Below, in pieces: positions 1-5,471 of a stretch of 5,958 nucleotides of DNA (the stretch's first letter is position 1; each line of letters starts with the position of its first letter). The notes under the pieces are model-generated. The model was not told where the DNA came from, did not search any database, and saw only the letters and a list, made by a program, of their open reading frames with translations. The stretch is taken from contig JAZOUO010000072.1 in assembly GCA_045658225.1 (NCBI GenBank), forward strand, positions 1 to 5,958, in the 5' to 3' direction. The DNA comes from SVTX01 sp045658225. Its GTDB lineage: Bacteria > Bacillota > Clostridia > Oscillospirales > CAG-272. The translations under genes and the position numbers were made by a program.

Positions 1-74
1 TCAAGATAGAGGTATGCCGAATAGAATTCCTTGTTGATCTGCTGATTGAGCAGCTCGTGTACCTTTGCGTTCAT
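1..74 (-). CDS. ftnA: Ferritin (non-haem), N-terminal 24 codons only
   Basis: Read leftwards from an ATG at 74-72, the frame is open to the window edge and gives 24 residues plus two bases, beginning MNAKVHELLNQQINKEF and continuing YSAYLYL. This is the characteristic first helix of bacterial non-haem ferritins (compare the LNEQ-hydrophobic-N-x-E-x-YS pattern of E. coli FtnA). Glu16 falls where the ferroxidase-centre glutamate (Glu17 in FtnA) is expected, and Tyr23 where the conserved ferroxidase tyrosine is. Ferritins form 24-subunit cytoplasmic shells that oxidise Fe(II) and store it as mineral. An AAAGGAG ribosome binding site lies about 8 bases upstream (83-89). The gene follows the flavodiiron gene on the same strand after 34 bases with no terminator between them, so the two are probably co-transcribed. 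Most of the protein is outside the window, so rubrerythrin-like alternatives cannot be fully excluded, but the N-terminus fits ferritin better. Confidence 0.85.
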   Translation of the reverse strand, partial: MNAKVHELLNQQINKEFYSAYLYL

Positions 75-108
75 AAATATTTTTCTCCTTTGCTTAAGTG
101 GTCTTTAT

Positions 109-1257
109 TTATAAAAGCTCATCTGCGAGCTTTTCGAGCGATTTTATGGTTTCGTCATTTACTGCGGAGCGTATTGTGACGGTGGTTTCTGTAAACTCAA
201 GATTTTTGCAACCCTCAAGAGAGGTTTTGATGACCTTTGACGCCATAGGTGCCCAGCTTCCGTTTTCTATAATCGCGACGGTGCGGTTCTGGAAATTGCG
301 CTCTGTGAGGTGGTCTAAAAATTCGCGCATAGGCGGGAAAACGCCTGCATTATACGTGGAGCTTGCAAGCACGAGCTTTTTATGCTGGAAGGCTTTTGCA
401 GTCGCCTCGGACACGTCGGTGCGAGCAAGATCTATAGCTTCTACCAAAGCGCCTTTTTCACGGAGAAGCTCGCAGAGCTTGAGCGCCGCTTTTTTAGTGT
501 TGCCGTATATAGATGCGTAAGCTACAAGAACTCCGTTATCCTCGGGTGTATAGCTTGACCACGTGTTGTAAAGCGCAACGTAGCGTGTGATGTCCTTATT
601 GATCACTGGGCCGTGCAGGGAGCATATTGTTTTTATGTCGAGAGCCATTGCTTTTCTGAGGAGAGACTGTACCTGCGCGCCGTATTTGCCGACTATGCCG
701 ATATAATAGCGTCTTGCCTCGTTTATCCATTCCTCGTCTCTGTCAAGCGCGCCGAATTTGCCGAACGCGTCGGCAGAGAACAAGACCTTGTCCGCACTGT
801 CGTAGCTCATAATGACCTCGGGCCAATGCACCATGGGCGCGGTGACGAATGTGAGGGTATGAGTGCCAAGAGAGAGTGTTGAGCCTTCGCTGACGACTAT
901 ACGTCTGTCCGAGAAATCTGTTCCAAAGAAGTTCTGCATCATTGAAAATGTCTTTGCGGAGGAGACAATGACTGTCTCGGGAAATTTATTTGCAAAACGT
1001 AAGATGTTTGCCGAGTGGTCGGGCTCCATGTGATGAACTATAAGGTAATCGGGTGTTTTGTTGCCGATAAGGGCGCGGATGTTGTTCAGCCATTCATCGC
1101 CAAACGCGGCGTCTACGGTATCGAGTATTGCGATCTTTTCGTCAATTATCGCATAGGAGTTATACGCCATGCCGTTTGGGACGGAGTACTGTCCCTCAAA
1201 AAGATCTATTTTATGGTCGTTTACACCGATGTATCTTATGTCTTGTGTAATTTGCAT
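109..1257 (-). CDS. fprA: Flavodiiron protein (A-type flavoprotein, O2/NO reductase)
   Basis: A 382-residue cytoplasmic flavodiiron protein of the minimal class A type: a metallo-beta-lactamase-like domain (about residues 1-240) followed by a flavodoxin domain (about 243-382). All diiron ligands are visible: His76, Glu78, Asp80 and His81 in HMEPDH, His144 in PMVHWPE, Asp163 in SADAFG and His215 in SLHGP. The FMN phosphate loop is ASIYGNT (248-254). In anaerobes these enzymes reduce O2 to water, or NO to N2O, with electrons from rubredoxin or a similar carrier. No rubredoxin or flavin-reductase domain is fused here. The frame stays open upstream to 1305, but the ATG at 1257 is chosen because an AAAGGAG site sits about 7 bases before it and the protein then begins MQITQDIRYIGVND, as family members do; the extra 16 upstream residues are lysine-rich and not family-like. 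Ferritin follows downstream, so the pair looks like an oxygen and iron defence operon. Whether O2 or NO is the preferred substrate cannot be told from sequence. Confidence 0.96.
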   Translation of the reverse strand: MQITQDIRYIGVNDHKIDLFEGQYSVPNGMAYNSYAIIDEKIAILDTVDAAFGDEWLNNIRALIGNKTPDYLIVHHMEPDHSANILRFANKFPETVIVSSAKTFSMMQNFFGTDFSDRRIVVSEGSTLSLGTHTLTFVTAPMVHWPEVIMSYDSADKVLFSADAFGKFGALDRDEEWINEARRYYIGIVGKYGAQVQSLLRKAMALDIKTICSLHGPVINKDITRYVALYNTWSSYTPEDNGVLVAYASIYGNTKKAALKLCELLREKGALVEAIDLARTDVSEATAKAFQHKKLVLASSTYNAGVFPPMREFLDHLTERNFQNRTVAIIENGSWAPMASKVIKTSLEGCKNLEFTETTVTIRSAVNDETIKSLEKLADELL

Positions 1258-1284
1258 TTTTTTCTCCTTTAACTTAATTTTTAC

Positions 1285-1290
1285 ATTATA
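1285..1290 (-). promoter_or_regulatory. Probable -10 box of the fprA-ferritin promoter
   Basis: On the minus strand this reads TATAAT, 27 bases upstream of the fprA ATG, which would give a leader of about 20 bases containing the AAAGGAG site. The -35 region expected 17 bases further up (1308-1313) reads GTGAAA, a poor match, so this promoter is either weak or activator-assisted. Another TATAAT on the same strand (1335-1330, inside the palindrome) is an alternative, with an equally poor -35. Confidence 0.5.
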
Positions 1291-1313
1291 TAAACATATT
1301 TTCAATTTTTCAC

Positions 1314-1342
1314 TTGATTTTACAAGAATATTATACTATAAT
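1314..1342 (+). promoter_or_regulatory. Promoter of the carbohydrate esterase gene
   Basis: TTGATT at 1314-1319 and TATAAT at 1337-1342 are separated by 17 bases, a good housekeeping sigma-factor promoter. Transcription would start near 1349, leaving a leader of almost 90 bases before the ATG at 1438. The -10 box is the right arm of a perfect palindrome (1327-1345), so a protein bound there would block this promoter directly. Confidence 0.7.
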
Positions 1343-1345
1343 ATT
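1327..1345. promoter_or_regulatory. Perfect 9-1-9 palindrome, candidate operator between divergent genes
   Basis: The sequence AATATTATA-C-TATAATATT is a perfect inverted repeat around the C at 1336. It carries TATAAT on both strands and lies 70 bases upstream of the fprA start codon. Its size and AT-rich arms resemble Fur-family operators such as the PerR box (TTATAAT-N-ATTATAA), which would make sense upstream of an oxygen-defence gene, but it is not an exact PerR consensus. A symmetric, AT-rich -10 region is the competing explanation. No regulator gene is adjacent. Confidence 0.45.
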
Positions 1346-1437
1346 GGGTGAAAGTACATAGGATTTTCAAAAAAAATTAAAAGAAATTTCTGCCGTGTAT
1401 TTTCAGAATATCAATATTAGGATTGGGAGACGAAACT

Positions 1438-2295
1438 ATGAAACAGGCAAAGATAGTAATTTTGGCAGGGCAGTCAAACGCGGTGGGCGTAGGACATCTG
1501 AACTGTCTGCCCAAGCATTTTAGCGCAGAAAAGATAAAGGAATATTACGACGGATATGAAAATATAAAGATAAATTATTATTCGCACGACAAAAAAAGCG
1601 GTGGATTTGTTCCCGTGACAGTTGGGTGCACTGAGATAAGCAAGGATACGCTGGGACCAGAGGTGGGCATGGCAGAGCTTTTCTGCGAAAAATATCCCGA
1701 TGAAGAGATATTTATCGTAAAATGCGCCTTCGGCGGTTCGTGCATGTGGCGAGATTGGATATCGCCCTCGTCCGAATGTGACGGATACGATAAGAATTCC
1801 TATGCCGATCAGTACGAGCATATTATAAGCGCTATGGAGCAGGGATTGCCTATCCGCGCGGGCTGGTGTTATAACGAGCTTGTTAAAATTCTCGGCGAGA
1901 GCATAGATTACCTCAAAGAAAATGGATATGCGCCTAAGATTTACGGCTTCTGCTGGATGCAGGGAGAGAGCGACACCTTTATAACTCAGCAGGTCACGGA
2001 ATACGAAAGACGCTTTGATAATCTGATTTCAGACCTCAATTCAAGCTTTGGAGAATATCTTGAGGACTGTGTTTATATTGACGCGGGGATATCTGAGGTT
2101 TGGGGACTTTACAAGGAACTGAATGAACTCAAGAAAAACCGCGCGGCTAAGCGTGAAAATACAGTGTTTATAGATACCATAGCCAACGGACTTACGACAA
2201 AGTACGAGCCCGTGGAGGAGCCCGATACATTCCATTACGACTCGGACAGCGTTGTCAAGCTTGGTAAGCTCTTTGCAGAGAAGATTGAATTTTAA
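1438..2295 (+). CDS. SGNH-type carbohydrate esterase, sialate O-acetylesterase-like (SASA family)
   Basis: A 285-residue protein with the hallmarks of the sialate O-acetylesterase-like carbohydrate esterases, which remove acetyl groups from sugars using an SGNH-hydrolase fold. The nucleophile block is LAGQSNAVGVG (residues 9-19, Ser13). An oxyanion-type glycine block is AFGGS (97-101). The family signature WMQGESD is at 173-179. The C-terminal Asp/His block is DTFHYDS (263-269), with Asp263 and His266 the likely remaining catalytic residues. No signal peptide is seen, so it should act in the cytoplasm on an imported substrate, unlike the secreted xylan esterases. The ATG at 1438 is preferred over an in-frame TTG at 1423 because GGGAGA lies 7 bases before the ATG and the protein then starts directly with the first beta strand. 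It has its own promoter and a long leader. The true substrate (sialic acid, acetyl-xylan oligomers or other) cannot be inferred. It is followed by the kinase gene after 91 bases without a clear terminator, so some read-through is possible. Confidence 0.85.
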   Translation: MKQAKIVILAGQSNAVGVGHLNCLPKHFSAEKIKEYYDGYENIKINYYSHDKKSGGFVPVTVGCTEISKDTLGPEVGMAELFCEKYPDEEIFIVKCAFGGSCMWRDWISPSSECDGYDKNSYADQYEHIISAMEQGLPIRAGWCYNELVKILGESIDYLKENGYAPKIYGFCWMQGESDTFITQQVTEYERRFDNLISDLNSSFGEYLEDCVYIDAGISEVWGLYKELNELKKNRAAKRENTVFIDTIANGLTTKYEPVEEPDTFHYDSDSVVKLGKLFAEKIEF

Positions 2296-2310
2296 ACAAA
2301 CGTTGTATTT

Positions 2311-2336
2311 GGTCTATTCTTTATAAAAAACAGACC
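2311..2336. promoter_or_regulatory. 26-base imperfect palindrome abutting the -35 box, candidate operator
   Basis: Two 13-base arms, GGTCTATTCTTTA (2311-2323) and TAAAAAACAGACC (2324-2336), match as an inverted repeat at 11 of 13 positions, with outer arms GGTCT/AGACC intact. The right end touches the -35 box TTGACG at 2337, the classic place for an activator to bind. It is a natural candidate site for the AraC-type domain encoded just downstream. It is not a good terminator for the esterase gene because no T-run follows and the stem has two mismatches. Confidence 0.4.
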
Positions 2337-2365
2337 TTGACGATAACTTTTTCGTATGATATAAT
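2337..2365 (+). promoter_or_regulatory. Promoter of the kinase-AraC / nucleoside hydrolase operon
   Basis: TTGACG (2337-2342), a 17-base spacer and TATAAT (2360-2365), with an extended -10 TG at 2357-2358. Transcription would begin around 2372, giving a leader of only about 15 bases that consists of little more than the GGGGGTGA ribosome binding site. There is no room for a riboswitch in this leader, so control must come from DNA-bound proteins or from the upstream palindrome. Confidence 0.82.
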
Positions 2366-2386
2366 ATAACCAATGGGGGTGATTTT

Positions 2387-3616
2387 ATGAAAATACTTAA
2401 TTTTGGATCATGTAATATTGACCAGGTATATTCACTGGATCATATAGTGCGTGTGGGAGAAACTCAGACCACGTACAAGCTTGAAACTTTCCCTGGCGGA
2501 AAGGGACTTAATCAGTCTATTGCTATCGCTCGCGCGGGAGCAAAGGTCTATCACGCGGGATGCGTCGGATGCGACGGAGATATGCTTATAGACGTTTTGT
2601 CCCAAAGCGGAGTAGATCTGTCCTATCTTAAGAGAGTTGACGAGAAAAACGGTCATGCGATAATTCAGGTGACCACCGCGGGAGAAAATTCCATATTCCT
2701 TTACGCCGGCTCAAACGAGATGGTATCCAAGGAATATATAGACTCCGTGCTTGAGCATTTTTCCGAGGGAGACATCATTCTCTTACAAAATGAAATAAGC
2801 AATATTGATTACATAGTAAGACGAGCTTATGAAAAGAAAATGAGCATTGTGCTCAACCCCTCTCCATTTAATGAAAAGTTGAACGAGATCGACTTCAATA
2901 TGATCTCTTGCGTTATACTCAACGAGGTAGAAGCAGGCGAGATAGCAGGGTGTGACAACGCTGAGGAGTGTCTGAAGTTTTTCAAGGAAAACTATCCTAA
3001 CATCAAGGTAATGCTTACACTTGGAAGCAGAGGATGTATTTATATGGATTCCGAGCACGAGATATTCCAGTCTGCATTTAAGGTAGACGTTGTGGATACA
3101 ACCGCCGCAGGCGATACCTTCACGGGTTATTTCTTGTCCGAGGTTTCTCAGGGAACAGACTACGAGAGCGTTCTCAAAATTGCTACCGCCGCGTCTGCAA
3201 TAGCAGTATCGCGCAGTGGCGCAGCACCGTCTATACCCCTCAAGGATGAGGTTATGGCTAAGCTTGATGACCTCAGCGCACGCAAGACAAGCAAGGCAGA
3301 TATGATGATAGGCAAGATAAACTCGTATCTTGATGAGAATATCAAAACAGCGTCCCTTGACGAGCTTGCCGAGGTTCTCGGATATTCGTCGGTATATACG
3401 GGATCGCTTATTAAAAAGCTTACGGGAAAATCATTTTCAAAGCTTCTTCAGTCCAAGCGTTGCGTTATGGCGGCGGATATGCTCTTGAATACTGATATGT
3501 CCGTTCACGAGATAATAAACGCGGTAGGATACGAGAACGAAAGCTTTTTCAGACGTATCTTCAAAGAAAAATACGGAAAGAATTTCCTTGAATACAGAAG
3601 CAGAGGCGGTAAATAA
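2387..3616 (+). CDS. Ribokinase-type PfkB sugar kinase fused to an AraC-family DNA-binding domain
   Basis: A 409-residue two-part protein. Residues 1 to about 286 are a full ribokinase: GSCNID with Asp12 (the ribose-contacting Asp16 of E. coli RbsK), the GGKGLNQ sugar-binding signature (37-43; Gly38, Lys39 and Asn42), Glu136 in LLQNE, NPSP (157-160), NEVEAGE (179-185) and the catalytic/ATP block DTTAAGDTF (237-245, Asp243 the catalytic base). Every residue needed for ribose phosphorylation appears present. After a charged linker (287-304), residues about 305-405 form a complete AraC/XylS domain with two helix-turn-helix units: one around SLDELAEVLGYSS (323-335), the second around SVHEIINAVGYENESFFRR (372-390), ending in KYGKNFLEY. 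AraC regulators usually carry a cupin-like sensor, and here an apparently active kinase takes that place. GGGGGTGA precedes the ATG by 4 bases. It leads an operon with the nucleoside hydrolase. I infer a cytoplasmic enzyme-regulator that binds ribose or a similar pentose; the real substrate and target are unproven. Confidence 0.92.
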   Translation: MKILNFGSCNIDQVYSLDHIVRVGETQTTYKLETFPGGKGLNQSIAIARAGAKVYHAGCVGCDGDMLIDVLSQSGVDLSYLKRVDEKNGHAIIQVTTAGENSIFLYAGSNEMVSKEYIDSVLEHFSEGDIILLQNEISNIDYIVRRAYEKKMSIVLNPSPFNEKLNEIDFNMISCVILNEVEAGEIAGCDNAEECLKFFKENYPNIKVMLTLGSRGCIYMDSEHEIFQSAFKVDVVDTTAAGDTFTGYFLSEVSQGTDYESVLKIATAASAIAVSRSGAAPSIPLKDEVMAKLDDLSARKTSKADMMIGKINSYLDENIKTASLDELAEVLGYSSVYTGSLIKKLTGKSFSKLLQSKRCVMAADMLLNTDMSVHEIINAVGYENESFFRRIFKEKYGKNFLEYRSRGGK

Positions 3617-3617
3617 A

Positions 3618-4532
3618 ATGACTAACGAACAGAGAATGAAAAACTTGTGCGTGCCCTGTGGCAAGGTTGACGTAGTTCTTGACACCGACGCGTACAACGA
3701 GGTTGACGACCAGTTCGCTATCGCATATTTGTTGAGATCAAAGGAAAAGCTCAACACTACGGCAATTTACGCCGCGCCTTTTCATAACACTCGCTCCGTA
3801 GGCGCTAAGGACGGAATGGAGAAGAGCTATGACGAGATATTCAGACTCCTCGACGTGCTTGACGAGAAGGTTGACGTTTTCCGTGGCTCAGAGAGCTTTC
3901 TTCCCGACGAAAAAACGCCCGTGATTTCCGACGCGGCGCGTGACCTCGCACAGAGAGCAGAGAATTATTCTCCCGAAAATCCTCTGTATGTTATCGCAAT
4001 CGCGGCAATTACTAACGTAGCGTCTGCAATACTTCTCAATCCCAAGGTTGCGGAGAATACCGTTGTGGTATGGCTCGGCGGACATTCCTGCGATATGCAC
4101 AACACTATGGAGTTCAATATGATGCAGGACGTTGCGGCTGCAAGAGTCGTTATGGGCAGCGGAGTTCCGCTTGTGCAGCTTCCTTGCTTTGGCGTTGTCA
4201 GTGCGCTTACCATCTCGGGTCCCGAGCTTGAATATTGGCTGAACGGCAAGACTCCCATAGGCACGTATCTTACCAAGACCGTAATCGACGAGGCTAACAG
4301 CTACGCCGCGGGACTTGTATGGACGAGATGTATCTGGGATATTTCGGCGGTGGCTTGGATGCTTAACGACGGCGACAGATTTATGTGGTCGAGAATTATC
4401 CCCACTCATATGCCCAACTATGAGCATCAGTACTGTACCGAGGAGAACGCGCATCCTATGAGATATATCTACTATATACATAGAGACGAGGTTTTCCGCG
4501 ATGTAATACGAAAACTCGCTTCCAACAATTGA
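3618..4532 (+). CDS. Nucleoside hydrolase family protein with a variant metal-binding motif
   Basis: A 304-residue member of the inosine-uridine nucleoside hydrolase superfamily, which splits the N-glycosidic bond of ribonucleosides using an active-site calcium. The N-terminal aspartate cluster reads VVLDTDAYNEVDDQFA (residues 19-34: Asp22, Asp24, Asp30, Asp31), two residues longer than the usual DTDPGxDD. Other family blocks are AIAAITNVASAIL (127-139, with Thr132), LGGHS (153-157), MEFNMMQD (164-171) and WDISAVAW (240-247), where Asp241 should be the C-terminal calcium ligand. Trp240 stands where many family members have His (HDP). The ATG at 3618 is chosen over an in-frame TTG at 3588: AGAGGCGG lies 8 bases before it, inside the last codons of the kinase gene. 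The start is one base past the kinase stop codon, so translation is probably coupled. No signal peptide is visible. Family membership is secure, but the nucleoside (or other N- or O-riboside) is unknown. The context suggests it supplies ribose to the kinase. Confidence 0.9.
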   Translation: MTNEQRMKNLCVPCGKVDVVLDTDAYNEVDDQFAIAYLLRSKEKLNTTAIYAAPFHNTRSVGAKDGMEKSYDEIFRLLDVLDEKVDVFRGSESFLPDEKTPVISDAARDLAQRAENYSPENPLYVIAIAAITNVASAILLNPKVAENTVVVWLGGHSCDMHNTMEFNMMQDVAAARVVMGSGVPLVQLPCFGVVSALTISGPELEYWLNGKTPIGTYLTKTVIDEANSYAAGLVWTRCIWDISAVAWMLNDGDRFMWSRIIPTHMPNYEHQYCTEENAHPMRYIYYIHRDEVFRDVIRKLASNN

Positions 4533-4534
4533 TT

Positions 4535-4572
4535 AAAAGCGTCTCGGACAACGCCGAGACGCTTTTTCTTTT
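4535..4572 (+). terminator. Strong intrinsic terminator after the nucleoside hydrolase
   Basis: GCGTCTCGG (4539-4547) pairs perfectly with CCGAGACGC (4554-4562) around a 6-base loop. The flanking AAAA and TTTT extend the stem to 13 pairs, and the T-rich tail TTTTTCTTTT follows. It begins 3 bases after the stop codon and ends the kinase-hydrolase operon. Confidence 0.95.
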
Positions 4573-4584
4573 ATCATACAGCTA

Positions 4585-4613
4585 TTGACAAAGTTTGCAA
4601 AGGATGATATAAT
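4585..4613 (+). promoter_or_regulatory. Near-perfect promoter of the membrane protein gene
   Basis: TTGACA (4585-4590), 17 bases, TATAAT (4608-4613), with an extended -10 TG at 4605-4606. Both hexamers match consensus exactly. The predicted start of transcription is near 4620, about 32 bases before the ATG. The -10 region shares ATGATATAAT with the kinase operon promoter. Such a consensus promoter suggests constitutive expression unless repressed. Confidence 0.88.
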
Positions 4614-4651
4614 ACCATTGTTTGACTTTTGTTATATTAAGGAAAGAAGAA

Positions 4652-5416
4652 ATGAGTAAAATAAATACCACACTGAAAAAATATGGTCTGTCAGTATACA
4701 AATTATCCGTTATTGTTGCGGGATTAGTGTTTTGTATGATATCCATGGTAATTACGCTTTTCCGCGGAGAGACTAAAAACATTCTGTACATACTGTCCAC
4801 TGTAATGCTTTTGTTTGGACCTGTTATAGTGGGAAACTGGATGAAATTCAGCATAAACCCCGCAATGTTTACATTTGTAATGTTTTACGCTATCACACCG
4901 TTGTTGGGTTCGATGTATAAGTTTTATTATCTTACGTCGTGGTGGGATGACCTTCTCCACTTTTCGGGCGGCGTAGTATTTGCCATACTTGGTATTTTTG
5001 TGGCTAAATTTCTCAATCGCAAAAATAAAAATTCTCTTATAATGTGTGCAGTATTTGGATTTTGCTTTTCACTGACCTTGGCTGCGCTGTGGGAATTTTT
5101 CGAGTATGGAATGGACACGTTTTTTGGTAGAGATATGCAGGTAGATACTATTATTACGCATATAAACTCATACCTGCTTGGAAACGAGGCGGGAGTACAG
5201 GGAAGCATTGACAATATACAGAGCGTAGTGGTAAATGGCCAGGTGCTTGAAGGATATATTGATATTGGTCTTATCGATACTATGAATGATATGATGCTTG
5301 AATGTCTCGGCGCGCTTATTTATTGCGTGATATTCCTAATCGACAGAGACAGACATCCCATTCTTACAACTATAAATAGACAAAAAGATCAAGGTCAGCT
5401 TGACCTTGCGGAATAA
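4652..5416 (+). CDS. Six-helix integral membrane protein, DUF2238-like, function unknown
   Basis: A 254-residue protein with about six predicted membrane segments (roughly 17-37, 44-62, 68-86, 101-119, 129-147 and 213-230), so it sits in the cytoplasmic membrane. Conserved-looking polar motifs lie at helix ends: WWDDLLHFSGG (97-107), ALWEFFEYGMD (145-155) and LIDTMNDMMLECLGA (207-221). This D-x-LLHF, WE-x-(F)E and DTxxDM layout resembles the uncharacterised DUF2238 (YjdF-like) membrane family. The acidic and histidine residues in the membrane suggest a metal or proton site, but no function is known to me. A hydrophilic loop (about 156-206) separates the fifth and sixth helices and holds an insert around 171-200. 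The ATG at 4652 is preferred over an in-frame TTG at 4622, which lies next to the predicted transcription start: AAGGAAAG sits about 8 bases before the ATG. It is transcribed alone from its own promoter. Confidence 0.8.
   Translation: MSKINTTLKKYGLSVYKLSVIVAGLVFCMISMVITLFRGETKNILYILSTVMLLFGPVIVGNWMKFSINPAMFTFVMFYAITPLLGSMYKFYYLTSWWDDLLHFSGGVVFAILGIFVAKFLNRKNKNSLIMCAVFGFCFSLTLAALWEFFEYGMDTFFGRDMQVDTIITHINSYLLGNEAGVQGSIDNIQSVVVNGQVLEGYIDIGLIDTMNDMMLECLGALIYCVIFLIDRDRHPILTTINRQKDQGQLDLAE
5390..5408. repeat. Perfect 8-3-8 inverted repeat at the end of the membrane protein gene
   Basis: CAAGGTCA-GCT-TGACCTTG lies in the last codons of the membrane protein gene (encoding part of QGQLDLA), 13 bases before the terminator hairpin. 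In RNA it could form an eight-pair stem with a tight three-base loop. It has no T-run and is not itself a terminator. An operator for the lipase gene, a transcript-end structure, or chance are all possible. Confidence 0.5.
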
Positions 5417-5421
5417 AACAA

Positions 5422-5471
5422 ACCCTCTCTCAAATAGGCTTTATTACTGATTTGAGGGAGGGTGATTTTTT
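5422..5471 (+). terminator. Terminator-like hairpin that also holds the lipase ribosome binding site
   Basis: ACCCTCTCTCAAAT (5422-5435) pairs with ATTTGAGGGAGGGT (5450-5463) over 14 positions, one of them a G-T wobble, around a 14-base loop. GA and then six T residues (5466-5471) follow. This fits an intrinsic terminator for the membrane protein gene. The descending arm contains GGAGGG, the ribosome binding site for the TTG start at 5470, so any transcript reading through from upstream would have that site paired. Confidence 0.75.

Noticed and set aside
100..116. GGTCTTTATTTATAAAA at the fprA stop, similar to the left half of the palindrome at 2311
   Set aside because: The likeness is mostly A/T bases, the second arm is missing, and it overlaps the end of fprA, so chance is the better explanation.
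1258..1305. 16-residue N-terminal extension of the flavodiiron protein
   Set aside because: The open frame extends upstream, but the AAAGGAG site and family-typical N-terminus support the ATG at 1257, and the extension would overlap the predicted -10 box.
1407..1418. Small inverted repeat AATAT-CA-ATATT in the esterase leader
   Set aside because: Five-base A/T arms are expected by chance in this AT-rich leader, and no larger riboswitch-like fold was evident by eye in 1349-1437.
2311..2336. Terminator of the esterase gene
   Set aside because: The stem has two mismatches and TTGACG, not a T-run, follows it; an operator is the better reading.
3588..3617. Earlier TTG start for the nucleoside hydrolase, overlapping the kinase gene
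   Set aside because: The ATG at 3618 has a well-spaced AGAGGCGG, and the extra ten residues are only the kinase end read in another frame.
3888..4481. Long antisense reading frame (197 codons) inside the nucleoside hydrolase gene
   Set aside because: It lies wholly opposite a well-supported gene, shows no recognisable domain, and is explained by the codon use of the sense strand.
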